Of a stretch of DNA of 64,000 nt, positions 41,734-50,230 are shown piece by piece. The DNA lies in contig JACKHN010000031.1 of the NCBI GenBank assembly GCA_020638975.1, positions 12,166 through 76,165 on the forward strand, given 5' to 3'. The translations under genes and the position numbers were made by a program. The notes beneath the pieces are model-generated. The model did no database searches. It saw nothing but the letters and a program-made list of their open reading frames with translations, and was not told where the DNA came from. The DNA comes from Planctomycetaceae bacterium. GTDB taxonomy: Bacteria; Planctomycetota; Planctomycetia; Pirellulales; Pirellulaceae. Positions within the stretch are counted from its first letter, which is position 1; every line of letters begins with the position of its first letter.

Positions 41734-44574
41734 ATGAAACGACTCCATCGAGTCACCTTCACGCTATTCACTTGGATCTGGCTGTCGCTGCCGTTTAGCA
41801 ACACAGCGCTGGCCGACGAGCCGAAGTTCGATCTCGTTCTCCAAGGAGGCCGGATCGTCGATGGTACTGGCGCGCCCTGGTACGTCGCGGATGTCGGCAT
41901 TCGCGGCGGAACGATCGCCAAAATCGGGCACATTGCGACAAGTGACTCGAAAACGGTGATCGATGCCAGCGGATTGATCGTTGCGCCGGGCTTCATCGAC
42001 ATGATGGGTCAGACCGCGACGCCGATGCTGGATGATCCGAAGACTGCCATCAATCTGTTAACGCAAGGCATCACGACGATCAATGCCGGCGAAGGAGCTT
42101 CCGCCGCGCCGCTCGACGAGGACGAAGCCGCGACTCGCGGTTGGACGACGATGTCCGAGTATTTTCAGTTAATCGAGCTGCATGGCTTGCCCATCAATGT
42201 CGTGCAGACCGTTGGACATACGCAAGTCCGCCGACTCGTGCTGGGCGACGTCGACCGGCGACCGAGTGATGAAGAACTGGATCAGATGCGAGCACACGTT
42301 CGCGAGGCGATGGAGGCGGGCGCAATTGGTGTCTCGACTGCTCTCATCTATCCGCCCGCCGTCTATGCCCGCACGGAAGAGATCGCTGCACTAGCGGAAG
42401 TTGCCGGGCAACACGGTGGTCGCTACTACACGCACATGCGCAACGAAGGCGATCTGCTGCTGGAAGCGATCGACGAAGCACTGGACATTGGTCGCACGGG
42501 CAAGACGCCGGTTCACATCTTCCACTTGAAGGCCGCCGGGCAACAAAACTGGGGCAAGATGCAACTGGCCATCGCCAAGATAAAGTCCGCGCGAGCCGAA
42601 GGCCAGCAAGTCACCGCCGACATCTATCCGTATATCAACAACGGGCTTGGCATCGCGGCCTTTATCCATCCGCGCCACTTCGGCGCAGGACAGGGGCAAT
42701 TGATTGGGCGACTGGACGATCCCGCTTATCGCGACGAAATTCGCAAGGAGATGGAAACGACCGGTGGTTGGGAGAACTGGTATCGGCATGTCGGACACGA
42801 CTGGGATCGCGTGGTGATTGGTCAAGCAGATGACGCACGTTACGCAGAACTTGTCGGTCAAAGCGTCGCCGAAATGGCGAAGGCCCGCGAAGAAGATCCC
42901 TGGGAAACATTCTTCAATCTCGTCCGCACCGGAGCGTTTGCGCTGCCGCAAAGCATGACCGACGCCAACAAAATCTTGGCCATGCAGCAAGAGTTCGTGT
43001 CGTTCTGCACAGACGTCGGGCCCGCTGGAGGTTCTCGGATCGCATCGCATCCCCGCGCCTTTGGCTCGTTCCCACGTCTGATATCGCATTACGTACGCGA
43101 TCTCGGAGCCATCTCGCTGGAGCGGGCGGTCGCCCAGGCGAGTGCGGCGGCGGCGAATGACGTGCTGGCCTTTGATCGCGGTCGCATCGCCGAGGGCCTG
43201 GCCGCGGATGTGATCGTTTTCGATTACGATGCGCTGGCCGACAAAGCGACTTTCGCGAAGCCGAATGAATTGGCCGAGGGTATGCGGCATGTGATCGTGA
43301 ACGGCAAGCTCGTGTTGCAAGACGGCAAGCAAACCGACGCACTGCCAGGACGCGTGCTGCGAGGGCCGGGCTACCGTGCCGAAACGGCGCCACATGCGGT
43401 ATCGACTGGCAAGTCGGACAAACGGCTCGACAGCTTCGACCGCATGATGCGTGAGTTCATGGAGCAGCATCGCGTCCCCGGCGGATCTCTGGCGGTCACG
43501 GATCGAGGACGAGTCGTCTTCGCGCGAGGTTATGGCTACAGCGATGTCGCCACACGCGAACAAGTCACCACCGACAGCCTGTTCCGCATTGCCAGCATCT
43601 CGAAACCGATCACGGTCGTCGCGATTCTGCAATTGGTCGAAAATGGGAAGCTGAAGCTTAACGACAAAGTCTTCGAAGTGCTCGACTATGAAGACGAGAT
43701 CAAGGCTAAGGGCGAACGCTTCGACACTCGCCAGCGCGATATCACCATCCGGTACTTGCTCGAACATCGCGGCGGCTGGGATCGAGACATTTCGTTCGAT
43801 GGCATGTTTCGATCGGTTGAATTTGCCGCGAAGCTCGGCCTTCCTGCACCCGCTGGTCCCGATGCCGTGATTCGTTCGATGCTCGGGCAATCGCTCGACT
43901 TCGATCCCGGCCATCGGTATGCGTATTCCAATTACGGCTATTGCTTGCTGGGACGCGTGGTCGAGAAACGGGCGGGGCAGTCGTATGAACAGTACGTCCG
44001 AGAGAATGTTCTCGCACCGTTGGATATCCATTCGATGCGAATCGGCAAGACACGGCTCGATGGTCGGCAGCCGAAGGAGGTTCGCTATTACTATCCCGGT
44101 CGCGGGCCTTCGGTCTTTCAGAGTGATCTCGGCCAGGACGTCCCCTGGCCTTATGGCGGTTGGTATCTGGAGGCAATGGACTCGCACGGTGCTTGGATCG
44201 CCTCGGCAACGGATTTGGCAAAATTCGCCGCCGCGTTCGATGATCCACAGAACTGTAAGATCCTGTCCGCAGACAGCATCGCGGCAATGTTTGCTCGCCC
44301 GCCAGGACTTGCCGGACATGAAGAGGACGGCACGGAGAAAGCAACGTTCTATTCACTTGGTTGGTTCAACCGTCCCATCAGCGACGGCAAGCAAAACAAC
44401 TGGCACACGGGATCGCTGGCAGGAACCGCAACCATCCTGATCCGCCGTCATGACGGTCGCAATTTCGTGGCTCTGTTCAACGCCCGCAGCAGTCCGGACG
44501 CATCACACTTCGGACGCGAGATCGACCCATTGCTTCATCGCGCGGCCAACGAAGTTAGTGAGTGGCCTGAGTAG
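41734..44574 (+). CDS. Fusion of a D-aminoacylase-type amidohydrolase with a beta-lactamase-fold serine hydrolase
   Basis: The 946-residue protein has a signal peptide (FTLFTWIWLSLPFSNTALA) and two enzymes. Residues about 30-540 are the amidohydrolase: LVLQGGRIVDGTGAPWYVAD, APGFIDMMGQT, TLISL-like helices, YTHMRNEGDLLLEAIDEALD and VHIFHLKAAGQQNWGKMQ. The H-x-H metal motif is replaced by D-M-M-G here, which may disable the usual metal site. Residues about 560-940 are a class C beta-lactamase/esterase-like serine hydrolase: SISKPITVVAIL (S-x-x-K), AYSNYGYCLLG (Y-x-N) and HTGSLAGT (K-T-G equivalent). Such fusions suggest handling of D-amino-acid-containing peptides or cell-wall fragments outside the cytoplasm. 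The stop codon lies in a palindrome shared with the next gene. Confidence 0.87.
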   Translation: MKRLHRVTFTLFTWIWLSLPFSNTALADEPKFDLVLQGGRIVDGTGAPWYVADVGIRGGTIAKIGHIATSDSKTVIDASGLIVAPGFIDMMGQTATPMLDDPKTAINLLTQGITTINAGEGASAAPLDEDEAATRGWTTMSEYFQLIELHGLPINVVQTVGHTQVRRLVLGDVDRRPSDEELDQMRAHVREAMEAGAIGVSTALIYPPAVYARTEEIAALAEVAGQHGGRYYTHMRNEGDLLLEAIDEALDIGRTGKTPVHIFHLKAAGQQNWGKMQLAIAKIKSARAEGQQVTADIYPYINNGLGIAAFIHPRHFGAGQGQLIGRLDDPAYRDEIRKEMETTGGWENWYRHVGHDWDRVVIGQADDARYAELVGQSVAEMAKAREEDPWETFFNLVRTGAFALPQSMTDANKILAMQQEFVSFCTDVGPAGGSRIASHPRAFGSFPRLISHYVRDLGAISLERAVAQASAAAANDVLAFDRGRIAEGLAADVIVFDYDALADKATFAKPNELAEGMRHVIVNGKLVLQDGKQTDALPGRVLRGPGYRAETAPHAVSTGKSDKRLDSFDRMMREFMEQHRVPGGSLAVTDRGRVVFARGYGYSDVATREQVTTDSLFRIASISKPITVVAILQLVENGKLKLNDKVFEVLDYEDEIKAKGERFDTRQRDITIRYLLEHRGGWDRDISFDGMFRSVEFAAKLGLPAPAGPDAVIRSMLGQSLDFDPGHRYAYSNYGYCLLGRVVEKRAGQSYEQYVRENVLAPLDIHSMRIGKTRLDGRQPKEVRYYYPGRGPSVFQSDLGQDVPWPYGGWYLEAMDSHGAWIASATDLAKFAAAFDDPQNCKILSADSIAAMFARPPGLAGHEEDGTEKATFYSLGWFNRPISDGKQNNWHTGSLAGTATILIRRHDGRNFVALFNARSSPDASHFGREIDPLLHRAANEVSEWPE

Positions 44575-44636
44575 TCGCATTGCTCTGCAATGCAGACTCC
44601 AAGCATGAGTTCGCGTTGCGGAGCAACGCGACTACT
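44570..44636. repeat. REP/BIME-like pair of hairpins that supply both convergent stop codons
   Basis: GCATTGCTCTGCAATGC (44577-44593) and GCGTTGCGGAGCAACGC (44613-44629) are each perfect 7-bp-stem hairpins, inverted relative to each other. Their outer AGTAGTCGC flanks also match. Substitutions between the two copies (A-T versus G-C) keep the stems paired, as in selected hairpins. The TAG stop of the amidohydrolase fusion (44572) and the CTA, i.e. TAG, stop of the kinase (44632-44634) are within the outer arms. It may also terminate transcription from both sides. Confidence 0.8.
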
Positions 44637-45627
44637 CTCGCCCTTCCGCATCGAGTGCTTCTGCGCGGAAATCGCGGATGGCGTTGATCATGGCTTGGAT
44701 CGATTGATAACGATCGCCCGGCTTCTTCTCGAGGGCCTTTAAGCAGATCTCGTCCAACCGCTTAGGAACCTTACGCCCCTGCGCAACTTTACTGGGAGGT
44801 TCGGCAGGAGCATACAAGATATTTTGAAATGTCTCGTCGATCGTGCGGCCTCGGAACGGCTCGCGCAAGGCGAGAATCTCGTACAACACGACTCCCGTGC
44901 TGAAGATGTCCGTCCGCTCGTCGATGTTTTTGCTGCCGTTGACTTGCTCGGGCGACATGTACAGCGGCGTTCCCGGACGCTGGCCGGGCGACGTTAGCCG
45001 CTCCTCGAGATTCTCGCCGGTATCTTTGAGCTTGCCGGTGTCGCCTTCGTCGGGCAAGCCCCACACCTTGGCAACGCCCCAGTCCATCAGCATCACTTCG
45101 CCAAACATCCCGACCATGATGTTCTCGGGCTTGATATCGCGATGGATGACACCATGAGCATGCGCATAGGCGAGCGCGTTGGCGGCTTGCACCAGGATTC
45201 CGAGCAATCGGTCAAGCGAAAACTCGCGAACCGCATCGGGATCTTTCTGGGCGATCAGGCTGAGAATGCGGAACAGATCTCGGCCTTCGATCTTCTTCAT
45301 TGCAAAGTAGATCGCGCCGGTGTCGTCTTTGCCGAGCTCATAAACGGGCACGGTGTTCGGATGCGACATTTGAGCCGTCACTCGAGCTTCTCGCAACAGA
45401 CGAAGACGCTCGTTCCGGTTGTCAGCGTTCTCGGGGGCGAGTCGCTTGATGCAGACCCGTCGGCCTAGATTGCTGTCGTAACAAGCAAACAGCTGGCCGT
45501 TCCCGCCGCCTGCCATCGGTCGCAGACTCTTGTACTTGCAGAAATCGTTGGTGAACCAACTGGGCAAATCCGCATCGGTGCCCGTCAAGTGGATCGTGGG
45601 GTACTGGTCTTTTGGCTGCTCCGCCAT
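44632..45627 (-). CDS. Serine/threonine protein kinase (bacterial Pkn2/Hanks type)
   Basis: The 331-residue protein is almost all kinase domain: MAGGGNGQLFACYDSNLGRR (glycine-loop-like), CIKRLAPEN (invariant Lys), HRDIKPENIMVG (catalytic loop, about residue 160) and MLMDWGVAKVWG in the place of D-F-G (here D-W-G). GTPLYMSPEQVNG (about 209) is the activation-segment end. D-W-G in place of D-F-G is frequent among planctomycete kinases. No transmembrane segment or extracellular sensor follows, so it is likely cytoplasmic. The start is the ATG at 45627, with GGAG six bases upstream. Its target is unknown. The gene ends inside the hairpin pair it shares with the amidohydrolase fusion. Confidence 0.93.
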   Translation of the reverse strand: MAEQPKDQYPTIHLTGTDADLPSWFTNDFCKYKSLRPMAGGGNGQLFACYDSNLGRRVCIKRLAPENADNRNERLRLLREARVTAQMSHPNTVPVYELGKDDTGAIYFAMKKIEGRDLFRILSLIAQKDPDAVREFSLDRLLGILVQAANALAYAHAHGVIHRDIKPENIMVGMFGEVMLMDWGVAKVWGLPDEGDTGKLKDTGENLEERLTSPGQRPGTPLYMSPEQVNGSKNIDERTDIFSTGVVLYEILALREPFRGRTIDETFQNILYAPAEPPSKVAQGRKVPKRLDEICLKALEKKPGDRYQSIQAMINAIRDFRAEALDAEGRE

Positions 45628-45795
45628 CGTGATCTCCGACAACATCCGTGAAGTACTTACAGTGTAGGTTTCGTTATGACACAAGCGGGGAGCGAAGTAA
45701 ATCAGCCGCTTGAGGATCGATCGTCCGACTGTTAAGTTTCAGCGTTCGAATTGTTCAGATTCCAGCAAGCCAAGCGACTAGAAGGCCAGCCCACC

Positions 45796-46521
45796 ATGAG
45801 CATCACACAAGCCACGCTCGACAAACTCGCCAAATACGATACGCCAACCATTTGCAACGTGATCGAGCTGTTTGATATCCGGCCTCGCAACGCCGGCTAT
45901 ATGGATCACCGCGTGCGATCGAACTTTCCTGAGCTGCCGCCGATGGTCGGGTTTGCTTGCACGGGACAATTTCGCTCCGATGCGCCTCCGGTCGGCGGGG
46001 ATGCTTACGGATCGATCGGCAAGCAACTGGAAATGTTTGGCGATTTGCCAGGACCGGCCGTCGTGGTGTTTCAGGATGCAGACGATCCAGCCGTGGCGGC
46101 CGTGTTCGGCGAAGTCATGTGCTCGACGTATCAGGCGTATGGTTCGGTCGGCTTAGTCACCAATGGCGGCGGTCGCGATCTCGAACAAGTCCGCGCGTTG
46201 AAGTATCCCGTCTTCACCGGTTCGACGATTTGTTCACACGCTTACTGTCACATGCTGCATCTGGGGCTGCCGGTTCGTGTGGGCGGGCTAATGGTGTATC
46301 AGAACGACCTGCTGCACGGCGACGCCAACGGCGTGACGAACATACCGGCCGAGATCGCCAGCGAAATCGCCGACATCTCGGACGAGTTCATCGCTGCGGA
46401 AGCGATCATGCTCGACTACGTTAAAGCTCCCGGCGAGAAGACCGTCGCGAAGTTCAACGAACTGCGCGAGGAGTTTCAAGCGGTTGTTGGCAAGCTGAAA
46501 AAGCGAGTTGTCCGGAAGTAG
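45796..46521 (+). CDS. RraA-like family protein
   Basis: The 241-residue protein matches the RraA/4-hydroxy-4-methyl-2-oxoglutarate aldolase-like fold. It opens ATLDKLAKYDTPTICNVIEL, followed by GPAVVVFQDADDPAVAAVFG, GSVGLVTNGGGRDLEQVRAL and NDLLHGDANGVTNIPAEIAS, with the G-D-x-x-G and G-G-x-R-D type motifs of the family. Real RraA inhibits RNase E, whereas many members are aldolases; no assignment is possible without a tree. The start is the ATG at 45796. It is divergent from the kinase gene. Confidence 0.8.
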   Translation: MSITQATLDKLAKYDTPTICNVIELFDIRPRNAGYMDHRVRSNFPELPPMVGFACTGQFRSDAPPVGGDAYGSIGKQLEMFGDLPGPAVVVFQDADDPAVAAVFGEVMCSTYQAYGSVGLVTNGGGRDLEQVRALKYPVFTGSTICSHAYCHMLHLGLPVRVGGLMVYQNDLLHGDANGVTNIPAEIASEIADISDEFIAAEAIMLDYVKAPGEKTVAKFNELREEFQAVVGKLKKRVVRK

Positions 46522-46538
46522 ATTTCAGAACATAGGCG

Positions 46539-48173
46539 TCAGAAGCACCCACCTGGGCTAGTTGGCTGAACTGGCATCGCAGCTTCCGTTGCTTTTGAGT
46601 TTCCATCGGCACCGAATCCGCCTGACGGCAATCCGACACCGCATTGGAAACCATCGTAAACGTTCAATAAGCCGAGGCTCGTTAACAACGCGCGCACGCG
46701 GTGATGCACGCTAAAGTTGTGCTTGACGACCAGTAACGGTCCCAAGCCCTGCACAAAGGTGCCAGCTTCGCCGCCCCAAGTTCTCGAGTCGGTAGCGCAC
46801 ATGACGAGCGTTGCAATTTCATCGGGCGAAGCGATTTCGTTGTTAACGTTGTAGGACCGAACGAAGTGGGCATCTGGATCGGTGGCGTTCGCAACAACTG
46901 TGCTTTGCTTCTTCGCTTGACGCAGATCCGTCAACAGTCCCAAGATCTCCTCGTGAACTTGTTGCGTCTGCGAAATCATCAACGTGGGCACAGGCAGCAA
47001 CGGCTCGACCGCACCAGGGCCTCCCACCTCATCCCAGGTGTCCGGAGCAATCGTCGATGTGATCACCTGTCGCAGCGAATCGAAATCGCAGTTGGCTCCC
47101 GGTAGATCGCCCGGATGCGCTGCCGCGACTTCAACGAGATCGCGAACCGGATACAGAGCTATATCTAACTGGCATTCACAGCACTCGGGCGTCGTAATTT
47201 GGACAACTTCGTCGCGGATGATGTACGTCAGCTCGATATCATTCAACAGTCTTGCAAGTACAAAACGAACTGGTGATTTGGTGAAACTGCCGCTTATCGG
47301 CACCGACGTATCGATTCCGAAGTCTTCCAGCGCACGAGTATCGATGACGATTGGTATATGCAACTTCTCGGCGAGAAACTCGACGACGTCCCTGAGCGAT
47401 TCGTCTTTAAACTCCACCGTGAGCGGCTGCTCGAGCGCATTCAGTAAGGCTCTCGTCGCTTCATCCTCGCCAAGCATGTACAGGAATTTCTCCTTGGCAC
47501 CAGCCTGCTTGTCGTTGGCAATGAGATTGCGATACGTGTTAAGGAACTCGGCGAGTTGCTCGTGGATATCGGAAGTCTGTGTAACAACGAGCGTTTCATA
47601 GATACCTTCTATTGCTCCTGGCCCGCCGACATCGTCCCACGTATCTGGGGAAACTACCGACGTAATTGCTCCAATCAATCCATCGTACTCGGCAAATGGC
47701 TTACCGAGGGCCGAGTCGCGCACGAGCAAATCGCTAACGGGATAGACCTTTGTCGTGAGCCGCGCCTCGGCACCCTCAGGCGTCGTGATCCAAAGTGCTC
47801 CGAACTTCATCGTGAAAGTCAACTCAAGTTCGTTCAACATCAGCCGAAGAAACGCACGGGTCGAGATGCCGCTGATCGCCAGCGTTACGGGAGTACTTGG
47901 ATTGATTCCAAAATCCTCCAGTGCCTTCGTATCGAGCGCAACGTCGACGCCCAGTTTCTCTTGCATCGTGCGACACACTTCGATCAGCGGAGCATCGAAG
48001 AAGTCCCACTCGCACTTCGAGTTCAGTGCGGCTTCGATTCGTGTTTCCCACTCGGGCGGTTGAACCTCCGGGCTACGCGACTCCTCACCGAGGGCTGGCA
48101 GCGAATGACAGGCGATGCAAGCCGGGAGGCAAGCAGTCAATAGACAGACCGATACCTGGGATCGAAAGAACAT
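46539..48173 (-). CDS. Secreted protein with tandem secretin-N0/N1-like domains, paralogue 1
   Basis: The 544-residue protein has a signal peptide (SQVSVCLLTACLPACIACHS) and repeated units. Each begins like a secretin short N-terminal (STN/N0) domain: F-x-D-A-P-L-x-E-V ... ALDTKALEDFGINPSTPVTL ... LELTFTMKFGALWITTPEG. It continues with an N1-like part: VYPVSDLLVRDS ... APDTWDDVGGPGAIEGIYET ... LVVTQTSDIHEQL. Two full units are followed by a third N1-like part (ATLVMCATDSRTWGGEAG). No outer-membrane secretin barrel is present. It is the closest relative of the gene at 48402 (about 50% identity in the clearest parts, by eye). Function unknown; perhaps a periplasmic scaffold. Confidence 0.8.
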   Translation of the reverse strand: MFFRSQVSVCLLTACLPACIACHSLPALGEESRSPEVQPPEWETRIEAALNSKCEWDFFDAPLIEVCRTMQEKLGVDVALDTKALEDFGINPSTPVTLAISGISTRAFLRLMLNELELTFTMKFGALWITTPEGAEARLTTKVYPVSDLLVRDSALGKPFAEYDGLIGAITSVVSPDTWDDVGGPGAIEGIYETLVVTQTSDIHEQLAEFLNTYRNLIANDKQAGAKEKFLYMLGEDEATRALLNALEQPLTVEFKDESLRDVVEFLAEKLHIPIVIDTRALEDFGIDTSVPISGSFTKSPVRFVLARLLNDIELTYIIRDEVVQITTPECCECQLDIALYPVRDLVEVAAAHPGDLPGANCDFDSLRQVITSTIAPDTWDEVGGPGAVEPLLPVPTLMISQTQQVHEEILGLLTDLRQAKKQSTVVANATDPDAHFVRSYNVNNEIASPDEIATLVMCATDSRTWGGEAGTFVQGLGPLLVVKHNFSVHHRVRALLTSLGLLNVYDGFQCGVGLPSGGFGADGNSKATEAAMPVQPTSPGGCF

Positions 48174-48184
48174 GAAAGACTCTC

Positions 48185-48210
48185 CTCAACAGTCCAGGCC
48201 CCTGGATGAG
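48185..48210 (-). promoter_or_regulatory. Conserved leader hairpin near the ribosome site of paralogue 1
   Basis: Read on the minus strand, the 5' end of the mRNA holds CCAGG-CC-CCTGG as a short stem. It sits just ahead of GTTGAGGAGAG, the ribosome site, and the ATG at 48173. The same arrangement, CTCAAC...CCAGG-CC-CCTGG-TTGAG, is found before paralogue 2 (50006-50031). It might regulate translation of both genes. Confidence 0.5.
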
Positions 48211-48295
48211 CATTTATCGTAATCGAGTGCTGGCTGAGATTTCAAATGCAAGTCTTGCGGTAGATTCACGTGATGTAGTGGCTCGCGCCTTTACG

Positions 48296-48400
48296 CGAGC
48301 GGCAGATTCTACCTGTACGACGGGCCTCCGAGCCCGTCGAGTCCTGGATTCGACGGCTTCGGAGAGCCGTCGTACTCGTAAATCCAGTTCTGCCGCTCGC
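48296..48400. repeat. Nested palindromic REP/MITE-like element, about 105 bp
   Basis: A perfect 12-bp outer inverted repeat (GCGAGCGGCAGA at 48296-48307, TCTGCCGCTCGC at 48389-48400) encloses two hairpins: GACGGGCCTCCGAGCCCGTC (48319-48338) and GACGGCTTCGGAGAGCCGTC (48352-48371). GTAC occurs on both sides of the hairpin pair. The right arm ends just before the stop of paralogue 2. This is a composite structure like a BIME or a MITE with terminal repeats. Confidence 0.85.
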
Positions 48401-48401
48401 C

Positions 48402-49994
48402 TTAGAAAACTCCGCCGCCGCCACCTGGAGCGGAAACTCCACCGCCGCCGCCGCCGAAGCCTTGCTGCGTGCCGTGAGGGAACGGCCCCAGAAGATGCAA
48501 CTGAGTGAGCAACTTTTGCACTTCGCGATGGACGTTTGCATCATGCTTGACGACGATCGACGTCCCTAAGCCTTGGATGAATGTTCCCTCTTCGTCGTCC
48601 CAAGTTCCTGGTTTGAAGGCACGCATGACAAGCTTGACGATCTCGTCCGGCCCACTAAATGACGGGCGGACCTGATACGCTCGGACGATCAGCGCCGTAG
48701 GATCGACTTCTTCCTGGGCCGCCGATCGCGCCGCTTCCACCTGCTTTGCGGCGCGCAGTTTCGCGAGCAAATCGGCGATCTGCTCGTGAGTCGCGCGAGT
48801 CTGCGACACGACGAGTGTCGTGCCAAGTACCAACGGTTCGATTGCGCCGGGACCGCCAACTTCATCCCAGCTATCCGGATCGATAGTTGCAGTGATCAGC
48901 TGCGTCAACGAATCGAAATCGGCATTCCTCCCCGAGCTATCGTCGGGCAACTCGGTCGACTTTTGAACTAGATCACGGACCGGGTAGAAACCAATGAGCA
49001 ATTGCGATTCATCCACTTCGGGTGTCGTCACCAAAAGTACTTCGTCGCGCAGCGTATAGGTGAGTTCGAGTTCGTTAAGGATTCGGGGCAATGCAAAACG
49101 AAGCGGAATATCCTTGACGTCCACAGTAATGGGCGTTCCCAAATCGATTCCGAAGTCTTCAAGTGCAATCGAGTCAATCACGATTGGAATCTGCATCGAT
49201 TCGCCGATAAGTCTGATAACCTCACTAAACGAGGCATCCATAGTCTCCACGGTCACCGGTTCGTCGAGCGCCGCTCGGATTGACTCGTACTCCTGCTGAC
49301 CAAGGATGATCGCAGTTGGTTGAGTCACATCTGCGTCGCGATCGTTCTCGACGATCACTCGATAGGCCTGCAAGAACGTTGACACCTGTTTGTGAATATC
49401 TGCTGTTTGCGAAACGGCGAGCGAACCGTAGATTCCGCTAATCACTCCCGGCCCACCAACTTGGTCCCAGGTATCCGGAGCGATCAAGCTCATGATGGCT
49501 TGCTCCAACGAGTCGTAATCGAAGACGGGCTCGGCATAATTGGAATCTTGCGTTAGCAAGTCCCCGACGGGATAGACCGTCGTGACGAGTTGCGATTCTG
49601 CCTCCTCGGTTGTCGTGATCCACAAGCCGCCAAGCCGAATGGTATAGGTCAACTGAAGATCGCGCAACATCAGACGTAGGCAGGAACGATTCGAGATATC
49701 ATGCAGCGATGCCGTAATCGGTGTCCCCGGATCGATTCCGAAATCTTCGAGCGATTTCACATCGAGCACGATGTTGATGTCCAGCTTCTTTTGGATCGCG
49801 GCGCAAACCTCGTTCAAGGGCGCGTCAACAAACTCCCACGCTCCCTTTGCACTCAGCGCGGCCTCGATCCGAGCTTCCCATTCGGATCGTGGGATCGACG
49901 CATCTTCACCCAATGCAAGCCGAGAATCGCTGGCACTGCCAGCGGCAAGACAAGCTATTAATAGACAGACCGGTACCTGGGAACGGAACAACAT
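48402..49994 (-). CDS. Secreted protein with tandem secretin-N0/N1-like domains, paralogue 2
   Basis: The 530-residue protein has a signal peptide (SQVPVCLLIACLAAGSASD) and the same layout as paralogue 1. Unit 1 is EWEARIEAALSAKGAWEFVD, LDVKSLEDFGIDPGTPITAS and VYPVGDLLT ... PDTWDQVGGPGVISGIYGSL. Unit 2 is VTVETMDASFSEVIRLIGES, LEDFGIDLGTPITVDVKDIP, FYPVRDLVQKSTEL and PDSWDEVGGPGAIEPLVLGT. A third, N1-like part (VRAYQVRPSFSGPDEIVKL, PGTWDDEEGTFIQGLGTSI) and a glycine-rich tail (GFGGGGGGVSAPGGGGGVF) close the chain. A strong ribosome site (GAGGAGAG) supports the start. It is the first gene in minus-strand order of a tandem pair that probably arose by duplication. Function unknown. Confidence 0.8.
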   Translation of the reverse strand: MLFRSQVPVCLLIACLAAGSASDSRLALGEDASIPRSEWEARIEAALSAKGAWEFVDAPLNEVCAAIQKKLDINIVLDVKSLEDFGIDPGTPITASLHDISNRSCLRLMLRDLQLTYTIRLGGLWITTTEEAESQLVTTVYPVGDLLTQDSNYAEPVFDYDSLEQAIMSLIAPDTWDQVGGPGVISGIYGSLAVSQTADIHKQVSTFLQAYRVIVENDRDADVTQPTAIILGQQEYESIRAALDEPVTVETMDASFSEVIRLIGESMQIPIVIDSIALEDFGIDLGTPITVDVKDIPLRFALPRILNELELTYTLRDEVLLVTTPEVDESQLLIGFYPVRDLVQKSTELPDDSSGRNADFDSLTQLITATIDPDSWDEVGGPGAIEPLVLGTTLVVSQTRATHEQIADLLAKLRAAKQVEAARSAAQEEVDPTALIVRAYQVRPSFSGPDEIVKLVMRAFKPGTWDDEEGTFIQGLGTSIVVKHDANVHREVQKLLTQLHLLGPFPHGTQQGFGGGGGGVSAPGGGGGVF

Positions 49995-50005
49995 GGAAGA
50001 CTCTC

Positions 50006-50031
50006 CTCAACAGACCAGGCCCCTGGTTGAG
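50006..50031 (-). promoter_or_regulatory. Conserved leader hairpin before paralogue 2
   Basis: On the minus strand CTCAACCAGGGGCCTGG, then TCTG and TTGAG, can form a stem with CTCAA/TTGAG and CCAGG/CCTGG arms. It sits directly ahead of the GAGGAGAG ribosome site and ATG of the gene at 48402. The copy before paralogue 1 is at 48185-48210 and keeps the CCAGG/CCTGG stem. The surrounding 60 bases also match in part, consistent with duplication of gene and leader. Confidence 0.5.
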
Positions 50032-50076
50032 TCTCTATCGTAGTCGATTGTTGGTGCGTTTTTCAAATGAAAGCTT

Positions 50077-50099
50077 GCTGGTGCGGCTTCGCCAGCACC
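50077..50099. repeat. Short hairpin of REP type
   Basis: CTGGTGCGGCTTCGCCAGCA folds as a GGTGC-GGC/GCC-GCACC type stem with one bulge. It lies upstream of paralogue 2 at a place homologous to the region before paralogue 1. It is weak compared with other hairpins in the window. Confidence 0.45.
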
Positions 50100-50230
50100 C
50101 TACGATTTTGCCGTGCGACAAAGTACCGCGACGGAATTTTGGGAATTTACGAACAAAATCGAGGGTCAGCCGTCTATTAATTGGGAAAGGAAATTCTCGC
50201 CAGACAGCCCGGCGGATCGCGGTGGACCGA

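Noticed and set aside
42391..44319. A 642-codon open frame on the minus strand inside the amidohydrolase/beta-lactamase gene
   Set aside because: It is antisense to a gene with clear motifs, has no family similarity I can see, and low-stop frames opposite GC-rich genes are common.
48296..48400. Possible CRISPR repeat array
   Set aside because: The repeats are inverted, not direct, with no regular spacers, so it is a palindromic element.
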